Origin: Symsagittifera roscoffensis
Taxonomy: Eukaryota; Xenacoelomorpha; Acoela; Convolutidae
Direction: 5' to 3'
Assembly (NCBI RefSeq): GCF_963678635.1
Contig: NW_026971317.1
Location: 1 to 58,507 of the forward strand
DNA length: 58,507 nucleotides
Every line of letters begins with the position of its first letter. The first letter of the stretch is position 1. Shown here one piece after another: positions 12,248 to 21,845 of the stretch. The notes beneath the pieces are model-generated. The model was given only the letters and a program-made list of their open reading frames with translations. It ran no database searches and was not told where the DNA came from. Both the position numbers and the translations under genes were made by a program.

Positions 12248-13246
12248 GAGGTTTAGGATGAAGGATGCAAGGATGTTATTAGTAGTTTTATTATCCTAGA
12301 CTGTTAGTCCTTACGATTTTTTGGTTAGCCTAACTTGGGTCTTTTATTCAGGATTGGAGAGAAAAGTATATATCGATTCCGAAGAATGATTGTTACTTTC
12401 TTGTGGCTATTCTAAGTTAAGGTGTTAACTTACTTAATCTTACTTAGGGGTAGTGATTGTTTTCAAGGGTTGGAGAATAGTAAATCGAACCAGAAGGTTC
12501 AGGTATAATTAGAACGCGAGTAGTTCGTTAGATACTATTTTAAACTTACTAAGATTAAGATTTAGCGTGGGTCAGGTAAGAGGGGGATCAAGTGAAGAAT
12601 GAATAACCGAAGTTCTTCACTGTTTAGCCTAATTAGAATGGTTAGAGTGATTGAAAAACTTTGATTAGTCCTGGGTCCTTTAAAAGGGTTGGATAGTGAG
12701 TCGACGTTTGAGGTCGTTAGACACTTGATAATTGGGTGGGGGAGAACAAAAATGTTCTATTTGATCGAAAGATAAACCTTGATGATCAGAATAAAAATTT
12801 TAAGGGTATAAAATTGATTAAGTTAAATATGTAATTGAGATCGAAGGAAAACCGTGATGATCTAATTTAAGGTTGAATAATTTTAAGTTAAATAACGGTA
12901 AAAATTAGGATAAGCCTTTTGAAATAATTTAAGTTTAATTGATAGAAAGGTTTAGTATCGTATGATATTATTGGTTTTAAGAATGCTGTTATGTTTAGGT
13001 GATGAAGCTTTAGATGACAGGATGATTTGTATATACTAATAATTTATGATCAAGTTGACTAATTTTTATTTTTAATTTCAATAACAAGGTTTTTCAGATA
13101 TCTTTTTTGATTTTTACTCTTGTTTTGGAGGAAACGATTTGAGATGTTTTTATCAATCGTTATTGTACAATAGTAATTTGGTAATTTGGTCATTGCTAAT
13201 AAAATTCTAAATATAAAAATTTGTGTTGGCTTTTGCCGTACGACCA
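12248..13246 (-). promoter_or_regulatory. Long hairpin-rich 5' leader of copy A
   Basis: About 1 kb without a coding frame between LTR and first ORF. Repeated units start at 12,351, 12,467 and 12,686, each with a GGNTTGGAKA-like head (plus-strand view). Each carries short perfect hairpins: 12,376-12,387, 12,413-12,432 (8-bp stem, 4-nt loop), 12,487-12,500, 12,591-12,621 (9-bp stem) and 12,743-12,758. Two GATC-flanked repeats lie at about 12,764 and 12,839. Such a leader could serve packaging, translation or insulation; the sequence does not say which. Confidence 0.5.
13229..13246 (-). other. Possible primer-binding site, copy A
   Basis: On the minus strand the 18 nt start with TGGTCGTACGGC and would sit directly inside an LTR of about 430 bp, similar to the 376-386 bp LTRs of copy B. 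The TGG start fits pairing to a tRNA 3' CCA end. The sequence differs from the copy B site, so this call is weak. Confidence 0.25.
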
Positions 13247-13678
13247 TGAAACTTAATGATAAGTTTTTCCGTAGTCCTATAACGTCTCTTGTCCGAGGTC
13301 TTCTTCCAATACCGGGTAGTTCTCGTATTGTATGGAATAGCGGCTCTGATCTATTGAGTCGTAGAGACATTTCGATTAAATTATTGTCATGTAACATTTT
13401 GAAAATGCTTTGTCTAGTTCTAATCTATCTTGTTAGTTCTAAGCTCATAGATCTAGAGTATACTGGCTTATTGCGATTGCTAAAGTTCTCTTGGAGAGGT
13501 AACTAATTTCTAAGTTAAATTCAAATCTCTCTGGTGCTGAAATTACAAGTAATTTCAGCACTTACAAATAAGTGGGTTGTTAGTTTGATGGGTCATGATT
13601 GGTTAATATTAAATACTTCATAGTGTTAAAATATCTAATTTATAACCAATAATAAAATGTAGTTTAGATCTGGTTCCA
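13247..13678 (-). repeat. 5' LTR of copy A
   Basis: The part 13,390-13,678 aligns with both LTRs of copy B, including the shared outer end GATCTGGTTCCA (plus strand; TGGAACC on the transcript strand). The inner part is more diverged, so the inner boundary (about 13,247) is uncertain. A TATAAA (minus strand) lies near 13,644-13,639, with inverted CCAAT motifs around it. Confidence 0.65.
13534..13561 (-). promoter_or_regulatory. Perfect 13-bp hairpin in the copy A LTR
   Basis: Arms GTGCTGAAATTAC (13,534-13,546) and GTAATTTCAGCAC (13,549-13,561) pair completely around two A residues, read on the plus strand. The copy B 5' LTR has the same hairpin with one base pair changed on both sides. It lies downstream of the likely TATA box, so it would be near the 5' end of the RNA and again in the 3' LTR. 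Confidence 0.6.
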
Positions 13679-14488
13679 ATAGTGACAGTAAGTCAACAAA
13701 AAGTTAACTCTTTCTCCAATCAGGATAATAATACAGAAGGTCTCAGTGATAAGCATTCCCCATAGTATAAGCTCATTACTTGATTCATGTTCCGAGACCT
13801 GTTTTTTAGCAGACTAACTTTTAGCAATAAAAAAGTGAAAATTGAGTGTTTTAGCAGTTTAACATCTGGAAAAGGACATACAATTGATCGAAAGCCAACA
13901 GACGCCTAGTTGTTCCGACTTTCAAAGAAAACGGAATATTTATGCTCGTTGTGCTTTTTTTATTCAATTTTCACCGGTCGGGGTAATAATTTTCAACAAA
14001 AACTTTTTATACCCCATTGAAGATATTGACTGAATTCAAATGCAAAAAGATATTTCATCTCCGATTATTTTTTGTAAAGTTCTGGGGGTTTGAAAATCGC
14101 CAAATTTGCCTTAATCTGGACTAAATTATGTGCGCTTTTAAGAAATTATTCATAATGCTGAGAGCGTAAAGCGAACTATTTATGCGTGGCGAATAATCCC
14201 GCACAACAAAATCGTTTGAAATTGAATTGAGGCTAATTATTCGGTCGTATTACACTCGTACATTTTAAAATTTCATAGTTAGATATGGTCCAAAATGTAT
14301 AGGTTTTCAAAATTTTATATTTTTTCCCCAAAAACTATTCGATTTGAATAAAGAGACTGTCGGAGCTTTCATGGCTTTGCCCTGATATACGAGCATTCTT
14401 GTTTGTACATTAGTTTTCCTAATTAATTTGAAAATTTCGCAGTTTGTCAACAAAAGTATCAACCCAAAACAGAACAATCCAAATGGTT
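13679..14488. other. Flanking DNA, nothing recognised
   Basis: AT-rich DNA between the copy A LTR and the first inverted-repeat element. No frame, RNA gene or repeat family stands out; a 7-bp inverted pair (AGGTCTC/GAGACCT, about 13,739 and 13,794) is probably chance. Confidence 0.4.
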
Positions 14489-14850
14489 GGGCTATTTGCA
14501 AGCTCGAAGGACCGAATGGCCGAAAAAACTCGTGGGCGAAGGACCGAAAACAAAATTAGCCGAAAATCAATTTTTAAAAAGAAACAGTTGCCATTCAATT
14601 TAAATGAAATAAATGAAGCAATATTTTGTTTCTTTCACAACGAAAAAAATTGAAATATAAAATTTGTTCCAGTTCGGCTGCGGTCAGTGACAATTTGAAA
14701 ACTTTGCATTTTTCTTCCGTTTTTATTTTCGGCCAATATCAATATTCAATCCCAGGAAATGTTTACTTTCTTTCCAACTTTTAGATTACTGGAATCTGAT
14801 TGGCTGATTTTTATTTTCGCGCATTCGGTCCTTCGCGAATGAGGGGTTCC
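14489..14850 (-). mobile_element. Short inverted-repeat (MITE-like) element, copy M1, reversed
   Basis: About 360 bp that aligns in reverse with 15,001-15,357 and 29,488-29,854. The ends carry a terminal inverted repeat based on GCGAAGGACCGAATGCGCG. The interior holds shared blocks such as AAATGTTTACTTTCTTTCC. No coding frame belongs to it, so it would depend on a transposase encoded elsewhere. M1 has more point changes in its terminal repeats than M2. Confidence 0.7.
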
Positions 14851-15000
14851 ACCCACAATGGTGACGAACACTGATTCAAGAGCACGACAGCACTTGCGCG
14901 CAATGCAATTGAAATTGAGCAAGCAAACGATTCATGGCATTGTTGCGTTTGGAATGAGCGTTCTAAGTTGATTAAATTGAGTCTGCTAAATTATCGGTGG

Positions 15001-15357
15001 AATCCCTCATCCGCGCAGGACCAAATGCACGAAAAAAAAATCAGCCAATTAGATTTCAGTAATTTCAAATTCGGAAAGAAAGTAAACATTTCCAGGGACT
15101 GAATATTGATATTGACCAAATATAAAAACGGCAGAAATATACAAAATTTTCAAATTGTCACTGACCGCCGCGGAGTTGGGACAAATTTCATATTTCAAGG
15201 GTTTCGTTACGAAAGAAGCAAAATATTGCTTCATTTAATTCATTTTAATTGACTGGCAATTGCTTCTTTTTAAAATTGACTCGGCTAATTTTGTTTTCAG
15301 TCCTTCACTCACGAGTTTTTTCGCGCATTCGGTCCTTCGCGCATGAGAATAGCCCCC
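15001..15357 (+). mobile_element. Short inverted-repeat (MITE-like) element, copy M2
   Basis: The left end CCCTCATCCGCGCAGGACC and the right end GGTCCTTCGCGCATGAGAA are inverted versions of each other over about 30 bp. It faces M1 across a 150-bp spacer, and the spacer edges GGTTCCACC and GGTGGAATCC are also inverted copies. The whole 14,489-15,357 tract can therefore fold into a long hairpin. Confidence 0.75.
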
Positions 15358-16074
15358 ATATGATCGACCAGCTAAAAAACTGGTCTGCTACGAAAATCAT
15401 ACCCCAATTTTTTCAAAGTGTAATTACGATAGGAGCCAATTCTAGGAATTTCTTGAGGGGGGATTCAAAAAAAGGCCTTTTGAGCACTGTTTGGAAATTT
15501 TTTTTAACCAAAAAGTGCATTTTTTTTGGAGCGCGCTTCCCCCTCAAGGCTTTAATTGCTTCAATAAGTACTTGCTTTAATAAATACTGATTATTCCTCG
15601 TTCCTCTGTTTTATTGGCTGAATTATTTCGTAGCTGCTTTACTCCCACCCAATTATCGGATGTATGTGGAGATGGGGTAATTGAGGGATGGGTAAATGAA
15701 AAAGTTGTCAAAAATAGGGATACGGTGTTAAATATATGAGGATTGTTCTGCCAATTTTTTCATAAATGGTGTATAGGTATAGAGTTGGAGCAGACCAAAA
15801 ACTGAGTAACGCAAAAATTGTTGCCAGTTTTGGTAATAAATTTTCAACCTGTTAAGCATCTTATGATTTATTATAATGGATTTTTAATGAAACATAATCG
15901 AATGAAACTTTTTGAAGAAAATGTGAGGGTGTAAGGGTAAAAGTGTGTGAATGTATGGGTCTATAGATGTATAAAAAAACAATTTGTGAAAATAATCATC
16001 AAAACAAGCCAAAAGTAAGTCTCAATTTACAAAATCCAACTTTCAATTTAGTAGTGGTTGGAATAGCAAAAGCT
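15358..16074. other. Flanking DNA, nothing recognised
   Basis: AT-rich sequence without a convincing frame. It lies where the next exon of the GH27 gene would be expected if introns were short, but no further GH27 coding sequence is visible. Confidence 0.4.
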
Positions 16075-16139
16075 GGTCGGTTTAATTCTATCCAAAATCG
16101 GTTTAATTCTATCCGGTCGGTTTAATTCTATCCGATCGG
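16075..16139. repeat. Three tandem copies of CGGTTTAATTCTATCC
   Basis: Near-identical 18-22 bp units start at about 16,076, 16,098 and 16,116, with small spacers AAAAT and GGT. They sit about 14 bp beyond the 5' splice site of the GH27 exon. Confidence 0.8.
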
Positions 16140-16153
16140 TACAAATTTCAAAC

Positions 16154-16395
16154 CTAATTTGAGTCCCTTTTTGTGCATGTAATCCGCCAAGCTTTTTATG
16201 CCACTCGGAAATAACTTAGGATCCGCTTCCAAGAGGCCATCTTCACTTCTTCTTTTCATCAGCCAGCAGTCATCAATCGCAACATAAGTAAACCCTGCAT
16301 CTCTCAAACCCAAAGAGACCAATGCATCCGCGATTGATTTGAACAAATTCTCGTGCAGGCATTCGTCAGGGAAATTTGTACAGTCCGTCTGACAT
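16154..16395 (-). CDS. Exon of a GH27 alpha-galactosidase / alpha-N-acetylgalactosaminidase
   Basis: A 242-nt exon with an AG acceptor (pyrimidine-rich TTTTTTGTAG just upstream at 16,406-16,396) and a GT donor at 16,153-16,152. Its 80 codons match the N-terminal half of the lysosomal GH27 barrel: C-x3-C-x6-C (CQTDCTNFPDEC), then AGFTYVAIDDCW, DPKLFPSGIKSLADY and GLKLG. The DDCW residues are substrate-binding in this family, and the spacing of the first three cysteines matches the family disulfides. The enzyme removes terminal alpha-galactosyl or alpha-N-acetylgalactosaminyl groups from glycolipids and glycoproteins. There is no stop or frameshift, but neighbouring exons are not visible, so it is either one exon of a gene with long introns or an isolated fragment. 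Confidence 0.8.
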
Positions 16396-17886
16396 CTACA
16401 AAAAATGCACTGAAGTTAACTAAAAAAGCTACGTGCATTAAAGTTAAAGCCCAAATGATGCGTTGGCTTTATTAACTCATATTAAAAAAAATTTTGGGTT
16501 GAAGGAACTCAAAAATGAGCTCAAAATTGTTACAAAATGAAGCTAATTTCTTGTTGCGCCCCCGCAAGGGTTGAGAGAATTTACTTCAGATTAAATAAGT
16601 AACTAACACTTAACAGCAGGGATGGATTTAGGGGAGAGGGGGGGGGGCGGGGGGCGGACGCCCTTTTTCCTCAGAGACTCGACTCCTTGCCGACCCAAAG
16701 GGCCCCCTTTGTAATATTTTAAGATATCCAATTTCTGGTGACGGACCTTAAAAAAGTTCTACAGGCGCCTAAGGAACCAATATATAATAAATTTGAGGGG
16801 GGTGCGCGCGCCGAAAAACGTAATTTTTTGGTCAAAATTTTCCAAAAAGTGCGTAAAAACGCTTTTGGACCGTTTTTTCAAAACTTTGCCTGCGGCGCTG
16901 ACTATTTAGCCAAAACAGGGTTTTTTATAATGCTTTGGGAGAGCTTGGAAACCAGTTTGCTCGATCTAAAAAAGGTCAACAAAAAAAGTTTTTGAAAATC
17001 CGCGCCAGCTATTAATGAAACAACCGTTTTTGATCAGATTTTAAGTCGAAGCTCTACAGAATTCTACTGCTGTGTTTCTGAGCAATAGAATTTTGTAAAT
17101 TCGGAAAATTGCTTTAACAACATATTTTAACCCAACAAAATGCCATATTGGTCTTGACAAAAACCTTTCGCTCCAAATTTCGACAACCACAAAAAACTTT
17201 TGGTAATTGACCGAAATCGTAAATAAGATCTGTATAGCGAAATATCAGAATTGATATCATTTTTCTTCAGCGATTGTTTTTCAAAAATTTTGCAAACAGA
17301 TTTTCAGATTTTTCTTGATAAACTTCACGATGGCATAAATTTAAGGTGAAAGGGGGAAAATAAAAATTCCGTGCATGGAATTTTGATTTTTGCGAGTTTT
17401 CTGAACGGAAATTATTTGAAAAAAAATTAAATGGGTTTTTGTAGCGGTTACATGGCAAAAAAACTTTTATCCTGACGCCGGTTGTAACTTTTTGGCCTAA
17501 CCTTTCCGCTATTGATTTTTATGGGAATATTTATTGCAATGGACTATATCCCCAAAAATTTAACCCATACAATCAATTTTCATGGCCATCTAACCATAAG
17601 AATGGATTTTTACGGGACTTTAATCAATCAAAACTCAAAAATCCATTATAATCCATTAATATCGATTAAAAACGACTTTGTTGCTCAGAAAAATATCATC
17701 ATTATGATCCATTTTAAAAGAAATAAAAAAAAAATTGTGCAATTTTATAGAGATTGACAAAGAAAAAGCAATCTAACCGATTATTATCCTTGAAACTCTA
17801 CTGCGAGTTAAACGATACTTTTTCCTTAAAAACGTGTTAATCAATTTTAATCGTGTTAATTTATGATTTATGGTTGTTAGGTAAGA
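16396..17886. other. Spacer with G-rich run and a dispersed repeat
   Basis: No gene is recognised. It holds a G-run with GC interruptions at about 16,633-16,660 and a segment (16,770-17,000) that resembles 27,750-27,975. From 17,510 on it is AT-rich with ATTAATATCGATT-like motifs. Confidence 0.45.
16770..17000 (+). repeat. Dispersed repeat, copy 1
   Basis: Shares ordered blocks with 27,750-27,975, among them GGCGCCTA, TTTTTGGTCAA, TTTCCAAAAAGTGC and a GGTCAACNNAGAA-like end. Divergence is high. The family is unknown. Confidence 0.5.
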
Positions 17887-17892
17887 TTACCT
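17887..17892. repeat. Target site duplication (left), copy B
   Basis: TTACCT directly outside the left LTR is repeated directly outside the right LTR at 27,413-27,418 (an upstream A may extend it to 7 bp). This fixes both outer ends of copy B and shows it is one integration event. Confidence 0.85.
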
Positions 17893-18278
17893 AGTTATGA
17901 CCTTTTGGTTATACTCATAGAGTAATTACAGATAGGTACACCGTCTGTTCGTCACACTATCTAATTTTTGGCCGGATAGAATCGTGTAACTTCTTAGTCT
18001 AATACCAATCTTAATCTTACTCTTATATCTCCTAGTCTCAATAGGTCTAGTGTATACTGGTATTTGCGAGTTAGTTCTTGGAGTTTATCTAGAAGGAGAA
18101 CAACTGTGTTCTAAGTTTAATTCAAATTGCTCTGGTGCTGAAACTACGAGTACTTTCAGCCTTTACAAATAAGTGGGTTGTTAATTGATGGAGTATGATT
18201 GGTTAGTATTTAATATTTTATAGAAATAAAATATCATATCAATAACCAATAATAATTTTTAGTTTAGATCTGGTTCCA
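17893..18278 (-). repeat. 3' LTR of copy B
   Basis: Begins AGTTATGACC and ends GATCTGGTTCCA on the plus strand. It matches 27,037-27,412 at about nine bases in ten by eye, with a few short indels. The 28-nt hairpin seen in the other LTRs (here 18,135-18,162) has lost several pairs. Confidence 0.92.
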
Positions 18279-19897
18279 CCCATCCTGAGTTTAGAGAGTT
18301 TTAGTTTCTAAAGGTTTAATGTAGTAAAGTATGGATGATGTTGTTTTTCTTTTGAAGTTGCGAGCTTTTGTTTTCTTTGATGAGGAAAAAGTGTTATTTT
18401 TTCGGGTTCGGACGAATAGAAATTGTCATGTTCTTGTTCTTAAGTGGTTGTCATTGATCGTGATAGTTCTTGAGAGATCGTGTCAAGACGTCTGATTGAT
18501 TGCAATGAAGTGCTGATTTGGTTAGGTAGAGAGCAGCAGTGCTCCAGCCTCGTTCGGATGTAGCATGAAGCTTGACTTTCGTGTGAAGTGGCGAGTGACT
18601 AGGATCTGTACGTGTACTCAACATCGAGATGGCTATTGGTCTGTGTCAATGGGTTTCCTTTGCTGCGATGCCAGGTCGTACTTTAAATCCTTCGAGTGTC
18701 GTGACTGTAGGCAGCAAGTCGGGTGTGTTTGCCATTCCGTAGTTGGTGTGTGATTGGGTTGTCAACTTCCTTGCTGCTCACCTTGGGCTTTATGAAATCT
18801 TTATACTGCATTGTATTATTTACATATACAAATCTTTGTTAATTTCATTTTTAGTTATGATCTTATATTTGTGGTTATCGCAAAAGCCTTTTTGTTTTAG
18901 TTTAGTTAATTTTAAAAGTCACCCACCCTTGAGAAACTCTTGTCAAAAATAAGATTGTGTTCACAAACCGTGGGTGTAGCACGGTGGGTTAGGCCGGCTA
19001 TAGAGCATGCTCAGGACGTCCTCTTTGGTGGGTTAAACTAGGAGTGGAGTATAATATAAAGCTCTCTTTTTGTAGGGTCCTTTTTTGTTTCCAAGCTTTT
19101 GTGCCCCTTTTAATACTGGTTTTTTTTTCTTGTTTTGGTTGCGCCCTTTTTTCAAAAATCAATTCGTTTGGTTTGGGTTTGTCTTTCGACTTTTTTGTGT
19201 TTTATTTGTTCTTGTTTAGACTTGAAAATAGTCTTTAAAAGAATAATTTATCCAGTTTTAAGCAGGTTTTAATCCGGTTTGGGTACCGTGGGTTTTCTTT
19301 TCTTAGTCATGCTGTTAGGTTGTGGTTTGTGGTGTTTAGTAAGCTGCGTTGGTTAGCTTAGATAACTATATAAATCCTTTCTAACCGGGTTAAAGGAAAG
19401 TTTGAAACGTGTTAAAACTGGTTAGAGTTGTTATCCGTGAGAGTTAAAACTTAAATTCATTATTTTAAGCATTTCTTCGTGGGCGAGTTGTTCGATTGTG
19501 GATAAGATTGTGGGAGAGTGAATGATTTAAATTTATAAAGAAGCGTCTTTGAAAAAGTTAGTAATACTTTTGAATTTATTTGCATTTTTTAAGAATTTAC
19601 TACTTTTAAAATATTAATTTTACGGCTTTTGGGGAGTTGAACTTATCAATTTATTGCTTGTTAAAAATATTACTGCATTGGGCAAAAGAATTTATTTATC
19701 AATTTACTGCTGTTTGGGGGTATATTTTCCTGCTATATTTATTGCAATTTGTTAATATAAGTGTATGATTGTAGAAAAAAGTTTTCAGTTTTTTAGTTGG
19801 TTTTTCTTCTTTGTAGATGATTGTGGATGATCGTGCGGTGAAGGCTAGAGAAAAAGGGAAAACATTTACAAAGAATGGTTAGTTTTGTTCTAACTTG
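18279..19897 (-). other. 3' untranslated region of copy B
   Basis: 1.6 kb between the accessory ORF and the 3' LTR with no supported frame. An A/G-rich stretch next to the LTR (minus strand AGGATGGG) is the likely polypurine tract. A CCTT(T)/(A)AAGG stem around TAACCGGGTTA lies at 19,376-19,396. A short plus-strand frame at 18,565-18,753 is cysteine-rich but has no support. Confidence 0.5.
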
Positions 19898-21663
19898 TCA
19901 GTTAAGTTTATTTAAATCATTTTTACCTAAATCATCTGTGAAGAATCTATGGGGAAAAACGTCGTGGATGATATCTGATGATGTTAGTAGTTTAGCTAAT
20001 AAGCGAGTGATGTATTTAGTTTGGAGAAGTGGCCAAAGCAATTCTAGTGCTTTTATGATTTTATGCTCTTCAGTGCTGGATGAGAGTTCATATGGTGTAA
20101 TTTGGATAATTTTATAAAGTTTGTGGTTATATTTGGTGTTATGGATCAACTCTAGGATCGGGAGTTCGGCGTGCTGTAGGAATTCGTGTGGGACAATTAG
20201 TGGGCGGGATTCGTTTACGTTGAAGGTCTTGGTTAAGAGGCAGACTATAGACATCTGTTTGATGGTGCCATAGTTGCGGAGGATGCCTTGTAGGTTAGTG
20301 TCTTTGATACAATAAGTGAAGTTGAGAAAGAATGGTGAGGTATATTTGGAGTTATTATATTGAAATCTATGATGAATTTGTCGTGATGGTGTGTTATGAC
20401 TATAATGGTGTTGGATGAATTTATAGTAAGTGTAAGTGTGCATTCGTTTAGTGCGTAACATGATGTCGTGTGAGCAGTGCAAATCACGTTCTTTGGGTGT
20501 GAGGAAATGAAAGATTAGTGAAAAATTGTTAAATTTGTTAAAATATGAGTCGTAAGCTTGTGTGTCACGAAGTGCTGCTGAAATGACGTGATCGTACTTT
20601 TTATCTAGACTTTTGAGAGTGAAAACTTAATTTGTTTTGATGAAAAAATTTTTTTGTTAGTTGAGGGGTAGCATTTGTATCAGTATCTAAGAAGGTGTCT
20701 TCGTTTGCTATTATGATATTATGATCGTAGTGATCGATGGAAAACTGGTTAGCTTCGGGTTCCGGTGAATCTGAAAAGTGTCTGCTTATATCCGATTTGA
20801 GTAAGCTGTTTCGGAGTGAGAACTGTTGTTAAATGGTAGAGTTGAGTGCTGCATTGTTCATTATCATATGGGGTGTTGTATAGTGGTAGTGACAGTGGAT
20901 TAGTAAAGTGATAAAATGAAGTCCATGAAAGCGTTGGGTATAGTACATGTTCATTTACATAATTAGGGTGTTCATTGTTAGTGTTTGAGTGAAAATAGGT
21001 GTTTTGCGGGAAAAAAAGGTAAACATACTTGAAGAAATTCTTTGGTGTTAGTGTGAAGTGGATGATTTATGAATGATTGGGCTGATTGGGGGTGAGATGG
21101 AAATGGGGTATTAGGGAATTTTCTTTTAAAGGTTCTATGGGCTCGGGTTGTAGCCGAGGGAGTTGGGTTGGACGAAGGAGTTGGGGTTGATGTGTTCGAT
21201 GATGTGATTGATTGTGAGAGTTGGTGAATGGTTAGTGTTTGAGGGTGCTGTAATTGTTGCTCGAGTGTGATGAAATTATCGAGTTCATTAGCTAATTCCA
21301 TATTTACAGGGCTGTTGTTGTCGGGCGGGTCACTGTTCAGGGGGAATATGTGGGTGTTATGTCAGTAAGAGGAGAAGACGTGGAAGGAGGTTCAATTCGG
21401 GAATGAAGAGGTTGAAAAGGGCATTGGTAAAATGTAGATGGGCTGGGTTCTGAGTTGTCAAATTCGTCAGGGGTTTCGGTGTCTGAATTATTACATTGAG
21501 AGATAGTATCATATGCAGTTGTGTTGGAGTTAGTATCTGAATCCATGCTGGGTGAAGTGATAGCGTGAGGTGATTCAGGTGGGGAGAAAGCAAAAAGTGG
21601 TATGAACGGGAAAGTTGCTTTGAAGGTTGGCTGGGTAGGAAATTGAGCAATGGAGTGATCCAA
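19898..21663 (-). pseudogene. Accessory ORF downstream of env, copy B
   Basis: Open pieces at 21,663-21,337, 21,301-20,978 and 20,482-19,898, with a shifted-frame bridge between the last two, would make roughly 590 codons. The N-terminal third is S/T/P-rich with acidic patches (the run SDTETPDEFDNSEPSPS). A basic motif R-x-F-K-R-K follows near 21,135. The last 194 codons are open to the end, include CSHDIMLRTK, and close with a helix-rich segment (KIIKALELLWPLLQTKYITRL). It corresponds to the copy A ORF at 1-1,770, so it belongs to the element and not to one insertion. Function unknown. Confidence 0.62.
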
Positions 21664-21845
21664 CTTGGCGGCTCATCGTGGGCTAAAAAGATGATTGTTC
21701 TGAGAACGAAAATTAGTGGTGTGTGGTTGTTCTATGATTTGTTCATATGTGTCGTCTATATTGGGTTGTTGGGTTAGAATGTGTGTAATCGGGCTTTGTG
21801 GGTAACTATGTCTTGAAGAGATGTACTCTGTCATGGCTATAATTC

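Larger units (their letters stand above)
1..13678 (-). mobile_element. Env-bearing Ty3/gypsy-type LTR retroelement, copy A (3' end outside window)
   Basis: On the minus strand the order is LTR, leader, small ORF, gag, protease, start of RT, pol remnant, env-like gene and accessory ORF. Gag ends in a CCHC-type knuckle, the protease has a D-S-G active site, and the RT start has the PLKP and LDARYLN blocks of Ty3/gypsy pol. Everything from RT block 3 to near the end of pol is missing at about 6,795. Base 1 aligns with about 19,974 in copy B, so if the copies are collinear the missing 3' LTR should lie roughly 1.7-2.1 kb beyond the left edge. Frames are broken many times, so this is a dead copy. 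Confidence 0.88.

Noticed and set aside
13186-13506. 106-codon plus-strand frame
   Set aside because: Falls inside the copy A LTR and is not maintained in the copy B LTRs.
14307-14501. Minus-strand 64-codon frame
   Set aside because: Overlaps the M1 element edge; no family resemblance and no splice context.
18565-18753. Cysteine-rich plus-strand frame
   Set aside because: Lies antisense in the 3' untranslated region of copy B; cysteine spacing matches no known motif and there is no counterpart to compare in the window.
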